Positions 49,701 through 60,574 of a DNA stretch of 64,000 bases are shown here, piece after piece. The position numbers and the translations under genes were made by a program. Each line of letters begins with the position of its first letter. The first letter of the stretch is position 1. This DNA comes from Pagrus major. Lineage: Eukaryota > Chordata > Actinopteri > Spariformes > Sparidae. The stretch covers positions 12,596,197-12,660,196 of the forward strand of contig NC_133230.1 of NCBI RefSeq assembly GCF_040436345.1, read 5' to 3'. The notes under the pieces were generated by a model, which ran no database searches, was not told the DNA's origin, and was given only the letters and a program-made list of their open reading frames with translations.

Positions 49701-52700
49701 TCCTGACCTACTTTGATGACTCTGCAGAGAGGTCTGGCTCTTTAACTGGAGCACAAGATTGTCTCTTCAGCTCACTGGGACTCTCTCTTCTGTAACGTCC
49801 CTCTTTTTTTCTAAAACTCACAGGTGTGGCGTGGGGCTTTAGCTCGCATGAGGTGCCGGCGGATGAGGGCCATCTACGCCATCATGGGCTGCTATAAGCG
49901 CTACAAGGTGAAGGCCCACTTCTGGGAGGTGGAGAGGAGGTTTGCTAATGTGCGAACCATGGCCGACTATGGAAAGAGTGTGGACTGGCCAACCCCGCCT
50001 GCAGCCTTGTCCCAGTTTCACAACATCACAGTCATGCTGCATCGCAGGTCAGATCCCACAAAACGAAACTCAAACACAGTAAAAACAACATATTTTACTT
50101 TATAAACACTGTCGGCAATGTTAAGAATAAGAATAAATCAGTTTTAAATGAGGAAATAAAATGATGCCTAAATGCTTTAAAGGAATAGTTTGACATTTTT
50201 GTACGGTAAACAAGAAGCTACAGCCAGCAGCCAGTTAGCGTAGCTTAGCATAAAGCCTGTCTCTGCAGCCTGAACTCACTTGAGGTGATTTTTGTTGTTT
50301 TTTTTTGTCTTTTTCAGTTGGTAAGTTCAACTAAAAATTAAAATTCAGTCCAAGGATGTGTTTTTGATCTGCAATTTATTTTTATCCCACACAGGCCTCA
50401 TCTTGAAGCTATTCCTCCTACTGTATTGTTTTCTGTTGCACCTTTGATGTATTACTCCACCACCCACGTGACACGCCGTCTCGTTCTCATCCCTTGTTGT
50501 CAGGTGGTGGGCGAGGCAAATCGTGAAGAACATCCCTCCGTCTGACATGCTGGAGGTTCGGAGTAAAGTGGCAGCTCTGACGGCTCTGGGAGAGAGGAAA
50601 GACTGGGGGGTCAGCAGAGCCTGGGAGAGGGACTACCTGGCAAACGTAAGAAACACACATGAACACAAACACAAAACATGAAGTGGAGTCTGGTTACTCA
50701 CGACTTCCATCTGTGATCGACCATACATCATATTAAAATAGTCCATGATGACGCTTGATGTTGGCTTTACATAAAACAAATTCTGGTTAAAATCTGTTAG
50801 TTTCTAGCCTCTTTACATTTATTTATTTATTTTATTGCTGCAACTGTAATTATTTTAATATCTGATTACTTTGACGATTAACTGATTCATAGTTCGGTCA
50901 ATAAAATGTCAGATTATAGTGAAAAATGTCCATCGCAATTTCCTAAAGCCCGAGTTTATATACTTAAACAGCTTTTTTATTCACTGTATAATCACAAAAG
51001 ACTAAGAAAAACAGCAAATTGTCACATTTAAGAAGCTTGAACCACTAAAATGATTGATTATAACGATTATTGAAACTACTGCAGAATCCTTTTCTGTGTA
51101 TTTCCACTTTGTTTCAGCTCTAATTTATTTAGTTAGTTCATCTAAATCTGAGAAAATACAGATATCGTTACAGAGGTGAGAAGAAACGCAACAAATGTAC
51201 ACAAACAAATATATAAAACAGATCCGGTGCTTTCGATTGTATCTCACAGGCTTCTTCAGTGAATGGAGGTTAACATCTCCTCCATATATGACCACATGTT
51301 ATTACGGGACCACAGTTGTCATTTTTCATGAAGTCTGTCTGATATTATATAATTCACTTTGATTTAAAGATGTTGATGATGATGATGATGCTTTTTACTC
51401 TAATGGATTCTGGTGCAAAATCGACAAAAGCTGTGTTTTCTCCTTGTTTTTCTCTTCACCTTCTGTTTCCGGAAGCCTTTCCTAATCAGTCTTCACCACA
51501 AGATGACCTTATTTACATTTATAGCTCGGTGTGACACGCCGCACAACAAAATGCTCATTATATTTGAAAAATTAACCGGGGAAATCCATCAGCCAGCAGA
51601 ATTTTTCACACTACACAAGACTTGAATGAGCGGCAGTGTATAGGCTGTATGTGGTGCATGTGACGTGCCTCACAGCAAACAGCATGACTCAAGGAGGATG
51701 GTGCTCGTGAACACAGAACTTCCTTAATGAATCCCACAGTCGGCTCATTTACTGGTTAATCTGAGGGTGTTTGGTGGCTGCAGGCCTTATAGGCGCCTTC
51801 AGGGAGCGTGAGCATGACTGCCGCAGAGTCCTGAGTCACTCCCCTCGTTAGTTTGTCAGACGGCCCGTGACTCGTTAGCCTCCTTCAGGGCTCCAGCTTC
51901 ACGTGATTGTTGTTAATTCCACAAAGACCTATAGATAAGTGCGTGTAATGCGGCATGCAGTCGGCCAGAATCGTGACTTGTGTGTGACAGACGCCGCTTT
52001 CGAGCCAGGAAAAAGTGGAAAAAGGGGTCGTCGGGCCAATTAGTGTGTGTCACGTCTTCTCAGAAACCTTCAACAACATCACAAGATTCAACAAGTTCAC
52101 TTTGGTCTTCAGAATTCAGACTCATCTCAGAAATCAAAGCAGGGGTGTTGACATCAAACGAAACAAATGTGCAGTTTTCGTTTTTACATTTGTGAGTCAG
52201 TCAGCATCCACAAATACATCTTGTTTATACAATAACATCTACGAACACATGTTACTCATCTCTCATAGCCATTTACATCCATTTCTTCCCCTTACACAGC
52301 CATAAAGGAGCCGCTGTGAAACGGTGGATACATTTTTCTGACTCTATATTATCAGTGATTGATAAATACTATATACTACTAAGTGTAGAACGTATGATGA
52401 TCTTTTATTTTATCCTAGGGATGCACTAATATATCGGATGAACGTCGTTATCGGCTGATATTCACCTTGTTGACTTCTATCAGCCTATCAGCAAATCAGA
52501 TCGCATTCCCCTATAGCAGTGGCAGATGTTTATCTCTTGTGTCACATCAACTTTGCGCTGGTACATTCATGAGCTACTGGCTCGGGACATTAGTGAGGTC
52601 AGCCACTGATGTTGGGAGAAAAGGCCGAGCTCGTTGGAGTTCATCCCAAAGGTGCAGGACTGGGTTGACGTCAGGGTCCTGTCTAGTTTTTCCACACCGA

Positions 52701-55700
52701 ACTCTGAAAACAATTTCTTTACAGAGCTGGATTTGTGGACAGGGGTATTGTTGTGTTCCTCTACAAACTTCCAAAAATGTACGGGCACATGAAAACATCA
52801 TTGTATAAGACCAGGGTCGCTGCGATGGCGTACTGCTTTCCTCAACTAATTGTTATTAATGTTCTTTTTGACAGTTATTTATACTTTCTTAGTGGCCAAT
52901 ACTAATACTGTACTGATATTTGTTAGTGTCCAGGTATGCAATGCTCGTCATATTTGATGACTTAATTTTTTTACAACCGAAATTACATTTTTGTTATTAA
53001 AGAGAGAGTAAAGTACAGAAAAAAAAGGTACCATCGAGTACCAGTACTGAGTTCCAGGTAGTGTCTATAAAAATAGGGGTTCAAATGTGAACGGCACCCG
53101 ACCCTAATTAACATTCCCTCTCATCTAAAACATGTCCAAACAGACCAAAGTTTAGACAGGGTTGTCCACATACTTTTGGCCATGTGCTCTGGTTTATTCA
53201 GTAATTTCTTTAAAACATTGTCAAAACTCACGACATTTTACCCAATACACATTTAATGAATGCCAAAAAGTTCTTCGCATGAAATTGTGACACAAAGGAA
53301 AAGACGATGATTAGGAGCGAGACTCCGACACAGTTTTTGGATTTTCCTTCTCAGCTGCCCCAGACTGTATTTCTCATCATCTGGCAGTTTGGCTCCAGTA
53401 TCAGCCTCCCTTCTCTCTCCAACAGCACGTCAAACACCGTGTCTGGTAGCAGCAGCCCGAGGCCCCGAAGCTTTGATCTGCTTCTTATGGAATTAGCGCG
53501 ATAAAAAGGCTTGAAAGAGGCTGAGAGGGGTCACCCAGAGTTTTATGGCTAACGACGAGATACATTTCTATACTTTCTGTCTGTACTGTAGCTGGTGGCA
53601 TCAGCCGGCTTCTTGTGATAATACCGGCCTTTCATTTTCTGCAGGTGCGAGACTGCCCGCAGACCAGCTCCGGCTTCATCCGCGTCTCCAAGGAGCTGAG
53701 AAACATAGACGAGTACAGTCAGGTCATCTTCTCTGGCTTCTGTAGGAAGGTACAGTATGTGGGAAAAGAGCACGATGAAATGAAAATGTCTGATTTGTAC
53801 AAGGAGTTTCTTTCTTTTGTTGCTTCCTTTTTAGCTTTGGGATGTTTTTCTCACTCGATGTGTTCTCCGTTCCACTCCCTCGCACTTTTTTCTCTCTTTT
53901 GTGTCGACTCGTCTTTCAAGCTTTCATGTGAACGGTGAACACAGCCCCGTCAGACAGGAATATAAAGACACGAGATAAAAAAATAATCACATGATAAATC
54001 GTGAACTGTGAATTCAGTCCTACAATTTTCTTAACCTTTTAAGATTATTATTTAACCTCATGGTGAGCTGGCTCTTAGTGCTGGCCGTATTTTCCTTATC
54101 AGGCATTGCAGAGAGGGGGCTTCTGCTAATTCTGGGTGCAGCTTTAGCCGAAGGGTATTCGAAGATAAGTGGGCTTTGATTAAGTGGAATAAAACAACCT
54201 CCAACACTGACAAACCCACCAGATCCTTTGTTTTGTTTTGTTTTCGTGTGTTGCTGCAGCTCCTCAAGGAAAAACCTGTTTCTGAATCGAGAGTCGTGAT
54301 AAACCAAAAGATCGTACACGCTGCAAAAAAAAAAAGAAGATGTACAAATGTGATGCTTTATCCTTTTCTTCTCCCTCTTTCCCTCCGCTGCTCTCAGGTG
54401 AATAGATTCAACAAAAGCACAGACCGAGGCCTGCTCGTCACAGACAAGTACGTCTACAAATTAGAGCCGAAGAAACACAACAAGGTTTTGAAGAGGCTTC
54501 CTTTAGACGCTGTAAGTACTCACATGAGAGCACACATTCATGCACAGACACACAAGCATGCTCCTTAATCTAAAGCTGTAGAGCTCCACACACACAAACA
54601 GTGTCAGACTGCTTCTGCTTGAATTAGGGTGATATTTTCCTTCATCACTGTGAGCACGACCGGTGTAGTTTATTCCTCCCAACATTCATTCATTCAGCAG
54701 CCTATGCAAAGAGGCATAGGGCCCCGCTCACACAAGACTTGTAGCTCCAGACGTGGCCGTTTCAAAACGCCTTGGACTTGAGCAACTGGGTGGTCAAATC
54801 TAATTAATGGAGGTGTGTGACTCCATGCCTTGCGCTGAAAGGTCGAGAATATTTCAATCTCTAAAAAATAATGGTTATTGCCGTGATGCATTTCTAGTCT
54901 CAGTGGGTTCAGCAACTTCAGCTGTTTTGGTTTTGTTGTTAATAGTGAAAAATTTAATAAAGCTAAAATAATGCCAGTGCTAACACTTTAGGAAGACTTC
55001 AACAAACACAATACCAGTCGCAGAGATGTCCTTTTTCTTAGTCTGCTAATGTAGGTCAGGTCTCGAAAACACTTCACAAACACTGTATGTGACATTTTCC
55101 TCCGAGCATCTTTCTGTCGTTGTTGTTGTTTTCCTGTCAGATAAACAACCACATCTTTCAAACTCTATTAGGGTGTTTCCACTGCATGAACTTTCCCAGT
55201 GGACCAACAGTCTTTTACCGGAGCTCAGAAACAAGGACCCTGCGTCTAAATTTAGATCCTGTAAGATAGTCAAAGGTGGTGAAAGTCTCTGCTCTGGATG
55301 GCAGTAGTTTCCAAACGTTCAGGAGCTGTGGGGACGGGGTTGGAGGGACTGAAAGTTTGAAATTAGACCTGCGGCAACTGCAACTTGTGTTTGTTACACA
55401 CGTTTACAAAACAAGGAAGCACTGTGAAACTGAGATGAGGATGTGGGTCGGACATTTCTTGTTGTTTATTAAAGTTTAAAACAAACTTAGACGTTGTTAT
55501 TGACTGCCTGACTCATTCTTAAAAAAAGAACAGCGGGCAAGAGAAGCCGTGGTTGTGATAAAAAAAAAACTAAGTAATGTAAGAGAAATTAAAATGTATT
55601 TACTTATATAAACCGAGTCTGAACTCTATATTAAGCTGTGAGAAAATAATGAAGCTTAAACTAAAACATAAACAAAGACGCTGACACAAACCACCACAGC

Positions 55701-58700
55701 TCCACTTTCTATTAGCTGCCACCGATGTGGGTCAGACCACTTGTACTTTATCCAGTCTGTCCTTTATTTCTCACTCCGTCCTCTCAGCTGTACACTGCCT
55801 CTATCCACTGCACACACACATCAAGCTTGACCTTGGTCGCCGCCATCCATCAATAAGTGAGGAAAGTACACGAGCAATAAGAGGACTCACGGTGAGAGAG
55901 CACAGCCTCCTTCAGACTCAAAGGGCTTATGACCTGTTTTAGAGAGCAAAGATCGGAGGAGGTGTGTTCTTCTGTCAGTGTGTGTTTGTGTTTGTTAACC
56001 GTGTGCGAGGTGTTTGTGTGGAGACAGTAGATGACAGCTTTATTAAATCTGATGCTTTAAAGTCCCCTGAAATAGCTTTCAGACTCCACAGTTTGATGTG
56101 TCACAGGATGTTGTGAGGGGGCAACAGGAACAAAAATCAGGAGCCATTTTTGATCACTGTCTTGGCATTATTGCATAGCACATACACACTTTAGAATAAC
56201 AGCGGCAGACTTACCGTCAAAATGTTGTCTTAAAACCACAATATGTCGGGCATAGACTTTCTAAACTATAAGCTTGGTCTAATTTCCTGACACTAAGTAA
56301 GTTGGTTGAAATCACAAGTGGACAGCTATAAGTCCATCAGTTCACACCTGGAATCAACATGCGTCACAACATACGTCTTGAGTGGCCACTATTTTTAACA
56401 TGTGCCGAATTAACAAGAAGGCCCAGACAGTGAAGAGTCTGTTGTAGAAAGTGTTTCACAAAGTTTATAAAGATTCTCCAAACTCAGCAAATCACAAAAT
56501 TGAGCGATTTTGCAAGGGAGTCTGGAGACCCCATTTGTTATTGGGCCCCTGAGTGTTACCAGGTCTGGTCCACTCTTTACACTTTAGTTCTTGTACTTTT
56601 TGTTTTGTTAAATCTAAAAAAAAACAAACAGAAGACACAACCCAACAAACTCTATATAAAGTATCACTCTTACCACAGCCCCACGCACACTTCAACATGT
56701 TGACAGGTCTGCTGCGCTTCGTTACAGTTGCTTTGCTCTGATTGGACGATTCCTGTTAAGTGAATGGATTTAACAGCAATAGACATATTTTTGACGTTTG
56801 ACATATTTCTCACAGAAGCAGGATTCAGTTTAGGAGTCAGCCACTTTATTGATCTGTCAAAAGTGATTTATTTGGCAAATGTAAAATAGAAACGTCTAGT
56901 TTTCTATACAGGAGACACAATTTAATTTTTGGGCTGAAAGTTTCCACATTTTTTATTGACTGTCAGTTTGAAATGAAACAGAAATCAGATGGTGCACTGG
57001 CACAGATCTGTTCTCTACTGTATGTACCATGTAATTTCACTGAACGTTTGTGCAAAGGTCAACATCACCTACATATCAAGTAATGAGTCAGCACAGCTGG
57101 ACGTCCAGCAGTGGTTTCAGAGAGAGAGAAAAAGAAAAAAAAGGGCACGAAACATGCCAGAGGGTTAAAAACCATCATTATGCAGCAGCGGAGCGGCTAA
57201 AGATAGCTGATGCCATTAAGCTCTGCTGCTCAGACTGAGGGGAACGAGTCTTATCCAGGTCAGAAACAGAGAATAGAGCGTGAGAGAAGCAGGGCAGCTC
57301 TGCCCTCACATTGTGTCAGGAGTGTCTTCGTGATGGAGTCGTCAGGTTTGAGTGTCGGGACTGAAGGCTGAGATGTCACACAGGTCGCCGACCAACGTCA
57401 CAAACTGATGGAGCAGCGTGACAAAATAACAGCATTGTGTGAAACTGTGAAGGTCAAAGTTTTTCTCTTGAATCGATCGGACTCGTTTGAGTCCGGTGAC
57501 GTTTACCGTTTAACACGAGCTTCACAACAAAGTCACAAGAAACAGCTGAACTTAATGACTCAACATGCACCTTCGTAACAAACAAGTGCTGACATAAGAA
57601 CTGCTCTTGGTGATGTATTTACCATTTTGATAATTAATCTGATATTCAAGTGGGAGAATCTATTTAATGCTTATAAGTCCCATTCATTTTGCCTATAGAC
57701 AATGATTTGTGACTCGCAGGTGAAGCACGTCCTCAGCTTAGAACAGAAGATGAACAACTGCATCAAAACACATGTGGATCTTTGATAAATGATTTGATAA
57801 AGGTAGACAACAGTTTTACGAGGTGTCCCTGAGCCCATGTAGTGATTTCCTTTATACAATCATGTGCTTCACAAAGTGGTGAACCTCCCCCCATCCATGC
57901 TTGAGAGCGACAGAGCCTTTCAAGGCTTTGCTAGTTTCAGCTTCTCAAAAGTGGGTAATTTATGTACTTTACCTATTTTTTTTACTTGTGCGTTTTTGGC
58001 TGTTGGTTTGACAAAAGACGTCACATTGCTCTCTGAGAAACTGATTGGCTTTTTGCTATTTTCTGACATTTTATAGCCCAAACTAAACAATGACTGAAAG
58101 AAGAAGTGTTGACAATGAAAATAATCATTAATAGCAGCTCTAAAAACAACATGTTTTCGCTGAGGTTATGAACATCCCACACACCTTTTCCATAAAGTTA
58201 CGCTCTAAATCAAGAATTCTTTCTGTTCATCACATTAAACAAATGACTGGACTCTGCTGAATCAGCTCGGCAGTGTTCCCGTCGATGGAGGGACGGGTTG
58301 TACTAGAATGTGGCCTTGACGGTGTTGCGCGCTGTCGTCCCTGCTGGATTAACCTGTGTGTGCTGGGGGCCGTAAGAGGCTTAGTCCACTCTGTCTCCCA
58401 TTCCCTCTCCAAAATCTGTGACGCACTTCACTTTCTCTCTCCCTCCCTCTGTCTGTACACCTCTCATACCTGCTGATCTGCATTTACTTTAAGTACAGTG
58501 TTGAGGTACTTTTACTGCAACTTTATACTTCCACTCCACCACATTCTGGATGCAAATATTATACTTTTTACTATATTTTTCACAGTTTTATTTACTGGTT
58601 ACTTTGCAGATTTAGATTATTAAAACAAAATCTAAATCAACTAAGTATGTGGCACTTTAATGTAAGTATTTTTACACTGTGGTCAGTATCTGAGTACTTC

Positions 58701-60574
58701 TTGCCCCCCTGGCCTCAGTAAATCTGTGCATTATTCCAACTGGGTCACACCTCATGACTTTCCCCTCGTTGCACTCGCACACGTGCACGTTTCTCTCACC
58801 CTACATACTCTGAGCAGAAATAATCCTCTGACTTCATTCACGGTGTGATTTGTGATCCAGGATATACTGTGCCGTACTGTATTAAATTCACAGGTATTAT
58901 ACATTGACGTGATAATCCCTGACATTTTTATACAAATTATTTTCCAGCGCTCTCGTATCCGCCGGTGAACACCAAAGTCGTTCAGCTCATAGTCAGGACT
59001 TTACCACTGCAGTGGTCTTTTACCGACCTACAGTCAGCAATTCAACATTTAATCAAACATTAATAGTAAAGGTCCTGCATTCAGAATTAAGTAAAACTAC
59101 AGAAGTATTATGCAGACAAACTGTGATTGATTGTACATGATGGGTAAACAGCATTTTACTGTTAAGTGCTCCGTTAAACTACATTATTTAGTGTTGGGTA
59201 GTTAAATTTGCAACAAGGCTTCTTCGTTTATCTTAGTCATAATCAGCAAAGTAACTAGTAACTACAGCTGTCAAATAAATGAAGTGGAAAAGTACAATAT
59301 TTTCATCTGAAAAGTATTGGAGTAAGAAGTATGAAAGAAGCAGAAAATGGAGGTATACAAATGACCCCCAGATTCAACTGGGCACGTCTGTGTCGCATTC
59401 AGGCCGCAATGCGACCGCTGGAGCTGATCGTGGCCATTCTAGACAACGCTCGAGATTGCACCAGACGCTACGCTACTCTTTTCAATTTTCATAATAAAAC
59501 ACCCTGTGCAGACACAGGCTCTACAGCACAAATAAAGTCGGATATAAAAACAATAAACACGATCAAAACAAAGAAGAAACCATTAACGATGTAGCCTTCT
59601 CACCCATGGAAGAAGCACAAAAATATAGGAAAAGCAGAACAAAGCATGCACAGCGGAAACCAAGGCGTAACTCAGATCTGTGCTTAATTACAGTACAGTA
59701 AACTTAGTAGGTCAAACCACTGTTGTACAAGAGGCAGTGATGTTTTCAGTTACTGAAGCAGCCAGAAGTTTGTTTTTTGATAAACAAATAGCTGCGACCA
59801 CAACCTCATAGTCACTTTACCTCTGTGCCAAATTTCAGCCACCTAGAAGGAAAAGTGTGTTTGCCAAATGGTCGGGAACATTTTTGTGGACCGACCAAAC
59901 AACCAACCAATCGCCATAGAGACTGGGTACTTGGCATGAGTTGTGCGTGCCGCTATGTCTAAAAAAAAAGTAAAAAACAATGAAATAAACAGAAAATATA
60001 AACAGAAAAACTCAAACATTTTTTAAACTGTCACCAACAATGTTTGATGAAACTGATCTGCAGTGCTGAGGCAGAAATTTCCACCGAAAAGGTCAACAAA
60101 TACACAAACAAGAGCCTCATTGATTTTCTATTTTAGTAACCCACAAATATTTCATAAAACCAAATGTCAGTTTATTCTTTCTATATAAGCCAGCAGTGTT
60201 TCTGTAACAGCCTCTGCTCTGTTACTCATTCACCGAAAAATCCAAGTGGTGCTCATGGAAGTAAGACCAGTGTTTTCTTGCTGTAAATTAAAGAAGTGGG
60301 AGTAAGAAACACATAAGTTAATAAGTTTTACCTGCATGAAGTCTGAGATGTGGCTGCAAACTTGGTGGGAGCGTTTTGTTTTGGGTGATGTCTGACCTTG
60401 TGGTTTCTCTCCACAGTTTACAGGAGTGAGTGTGACCAGCGGGGTTGACCAGATGGTGGTTCTCCACACGTCCTCTCAGGACGACGTCCTGCTGTGTCTG
60501 CAGCGAGGGGCGCTGTGCCCCAACCAGGACCGAGTGGGCGAGCTGGTGGGAGCGATGGTGGACCACTTCACACG
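31607..60574 (+). CDS. myo1g: class I myosin Myo1g (21 exons, 3' end missing)
   Basis: Joined exons give 2867 nt, 955 full codons plus 2 nt, without a stop; every junction is GT-AG and keeps frame. Human MYO1G is 1018 residues, so one last exon of about 55-60 codons is missing beyond base 64000. Motor: P-loop GESGAGKT at 102-109, switch [10 protein letters not shown] at 156-164, switch II DIYGFE at 384-389, actin-binding YVRCIKPN near 587-594. Neck: IQ motif [11 protein letters not shown] (706-716) and a weaker second one after it. Tail: basic TH1 lipid-binding domain from about 785. Phrases such as [19 protein letters not shown] and KDWGVSRAW fit MYO1G better than its paralogue MYO1D. In mammals it is an actin motor at the plasma membrane of blood cells. 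Introns are repeat-rich, the longest 41990-46646 and 54512-60416. The start codon has G at -3 and +4. Confidence 0.92.
33598..34245 (+). repeat. two overlapping AGTACTT-family copies
   Basis: Bases 33598-33720 carry the 'gagtggaagtaactaatta' start and 34060-34245 the 'gatgacttttacttttacca' end, with a further internal 'actcaagtactgtactcaagtac' near 33970. This looks like one copy inserted into or fused with another. Confidence 0.65.
35110..35310 (+). repeat. interspersed repeat fragment (GGTTAGG family)
   Basis: Same order of phrases as at 540-665, ending 'ttgtcgccac'. Confidence 0.6.
35668..35876 (+). CDS. myo1g: myo1g exon 2, residues 32-102
   Basis: Encodes [20 protein letters not shown] through KDTCIVISG, the motor N-terminal region. 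Acceptor 'ttgacag', donor ATCAG|gtatat. Confidence 0.95.
37007..37100 (+). CDS. myo1g: myo1g exon 3, residues 102-133 (P-loop)
   Basis: Holds the ATP-binding P-loop GESGAGKT followed by [20 protein letters not shown]. Donor AG|gtgagt. Confidence 0.96.
37305..37470 (+). CDS. myo1g: myo1g exon 4, residues 133-188 (switch I)
   Basis: Holds switch [10 protein letters not shown] and ends [11 protein letters not shown]. The acceptor 'aaatcaag' is unusual: its pyrimidine tract lies 30-40 nt upstream. It gives Ser at residue 133, where human MYO1G and MYO1D have Arg. Confidence 0.93.
38519..38572 (+). CDS. myo1g: myo1g exon 5, residues 189-206
   Basis: 54 nt encoding [18 protein letters not shown], a conserved motor segment. 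Acceptor 'tgttcaag', donor CAG|gtcagc. Confidence 0.95.
38672..38767 (+). CDS. myo1g: myo1g exon 6, residues 207-238
   Basis: Encodes [19 protein letters not shown] onward. Acceptor 'gtttacag', donor GCT|gtgagc. Confidence 0.94.
38950..39066 (+). CDS. myo1g: myo1g exon 7, residues 239-277
   Basis: Encodes a segment with [20 protein letters not shown]. His in the human ILHLGN motif is Leu here (ILLL|GN). Confidence 0.94.
39219..39425 (+). CDS. myo1g: myo1g exon 8, residues 278-346
   Basis: Encodes [10 protein letters not shown] through [18 protein letters not shown] and GRDAFAK. The [10 protein letters not shown] stretch resembles MYO1G more than MYO1D. Confidence 0.95.
39540..39860 (+). repeat. 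MITE-like 'GGGCTGCAACTAA' repeat
   Basis: Starts 'ctagggctgcaactaatg', contains 'gactaattgtttagtc', 'tgacgtcttcaaattgcttc' and 'tttagaagctggaa', and ends near the next exon. Related copies are at 50820-51125 and 62735-62900. It resembles an abundant teleost DNA transposon family. It fills most of intron 8. Confidence 0.65.
39887..40032 (+). CDS. myo1g: myo1g exon 9, residues 347-395 (switch II)
   Basis: Encodes [20 protein letters not shown] and [14 protein letters not shown], with switch II DIYGFE. Donor AG|gtcggc. Confidence 0.96.
40143..40257 (+). CDS. myo1g: myo1g exon 10, residues 395-433
   Basis: Encodes the relay-helix region [20 protein letters not shown] and ends REGITWQH. Confidence 0.96.
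40920..41090 (+). CDS. myo1g: myo1g exon 11, residues 434-490
   Basis: Encodes [20 protein letters not shown] and onward to HYTSRK. Acceptor 'tattcccag'. Confidence 0.96.
41919..41989 (+). CDS. myo1g: myo1g exon 12, residues 491-514
   Basis: Encodes [20 protein letters not shown] and GDV, the strand before the actin-binding region. Donor AC|gtgagt. Confidence 0.95.
43327..43360. repeat. (GGA)n microsatellite
   Basis: About eleven GGA units, followed by a 'gggggggg' run. Confidence 0.92.
43608..43905 (-). repeat. inverted AGTACTT-family repeat
   Basis: Begins 'tggtagaggaaggattta' and 'atactccattacaagtaaga', and ends 'cttgagtaaatgcatgtagtta'. These are the reverse complements of the family's two ends, so this is one copy in reverse orientation. 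Confidence 0.65.
44836..44874. repeat. (TG)n microsatellite
   Basis: TG run with one TC interruption. Confidence 0.9.
46647..46721 (+). CDS. myo1g: myo1g exon 13, residues 514-539
   Basis: Encodes [20 protein letters not shown] and LMYN. Acceptor 'tattgcag', donor AG|gtatca. Confidence 0.96.
46911..47043 (+). CDS. myo1g: myo1g exon 14, residues 539-583
   Basis: Encodes [20 protein letters not shown] and [20 protein letters not shown], a highly conserved class I motor segment. Confidence 0.96.
47044..48789 (+). other. myo1g intron 14
   Basis: 1.7 kb of unremarkable sequence. No gene or clear repeat array. Confidence 0.8.
48790..48956 (+). CDS. myo1g: myo1g exon 15, residues 584-639
   Basis: Encodes [20 protein letters not shown] (actin-binding segment) through [21 protein letters not shown] 201-codon minus-strand frame over exons 15-16 is its shadow. 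Confidence 0.97.
49091..49298 (+). CDS. myo1g: myo1g exon 16, residues 639-708 (converter)
   Basis: Encodes [31 protein letters not shown] converter sequence ([19 protein letters not shown]) and the first part of the IQ neck (LVLFLQK). The [10 protein letters not shown] phrase supports MYO1G over MYO1D. Confidence 0.97.
49824..50047 (+). CDS. myo1g: myo1g exon 17, residues 709-783 (IQ neck)
   Basis: Encodes [20 protein letters not shown], completing the IQ motif begun in exon 16. A second, degenerate IQ-like stretch ([11 protein letters not shown]) and the start of the tail follow. Confidence 0.96.
50179..50270 (+). repeat. interspersed repeat, GCTTAGC family
   Basis: Starts 'aaaggaatagtttgacattt' and runs to 'cgtagcttagcataaagcc', a phrase order known from teleost genomes; compare 9435-9530. 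Confidence 0.6.
50504..50645 (+). CDS. myo1g: myo1g exon 18, residues 783-830 (TH1)
   Basis: Encodes [20 protein letters not shown] through [15 protein letters not shown], the start of the TH1 tail. KNIPPSDM and DWG..RAW are MYO1G-like. Confidence 0.96.
50646..53644 (+). other. myo1g intron 18
   Basis: 3.0 kb. Contains a GGGCTGCAACTAA-family copy (50820-51125), a (GAT)n run near 51372 and a repeat beginning 'gggatgcactaatatatcgg' at about 52418. No gene. Confidence 0.85.
50820..51125 (+). repeat. MITE-like 'GGGCTGCAACTAA' repeat
   Basis: Contains 'attgctgcaact', 'gacgattaactgatt', 'ggtcaataaaatgtcag' and 'acatttaagaagcttgaa', the same order as 39540-39860, and ends 'gtttcagctcta'. Confidence 0.6.
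53645..53749 (+). CDS. myo1g: myo1g exon 19, residues 831-865
   Basis: Encodes [20 protein letters not shown] through VIFSGFCRK, aligned with the human VLFSSHVRK segment of TH1. Acceptor 'ttctgcag'. Confidence 0.94.
54398..54511 (+). CDS. myo1g: myo1g exon 20, residues 866-903
   Basis: Encodes [20 protein letters not shown] and KLEP, the beta-strand core of TH1 that holds the lipid-binding PH-like motif in class I myosins. Confidence 0.96.
54512..60416 (+). other. myo1g intron 20
   Basis: 5.9 kb, the largest complete intron. Contains AGTACTT-family fragments (58478-58700, 59040-59300) and the end of a GGGCTGCAACTAA-type repeat near 58040-58145. No nested gene. Confidence 0.85.
58478..58700 (+). 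repeat. MITE-like 'AGTACTT' repeat copy
   Basis: Has 'ttgaggtacttttactgcaa', 'cttccactccaccacattct' and 'tactggttactttgcagatt', matching the copy at 1655-1850. Confidence 0.65.
60417..60574 (+). CDS. myo1g: myo1g exon 21, residues 904-956
   Basis: Encodes [20 protein letters not shown] through [15 protein letters not shown]. Donor ACACG|gtcagt, phase 2. The final tail exon is not in the window. Confidence 0.95.

Noticed and set aside
31607..60574. Assignment of the myosin as Myo1d
   Set aside because: The motor is similar to both, but the converter, neck-tail and TH1 phrases ([26 protein letters not shown]) and the SNHG15-like neighbour point to Myo1g.
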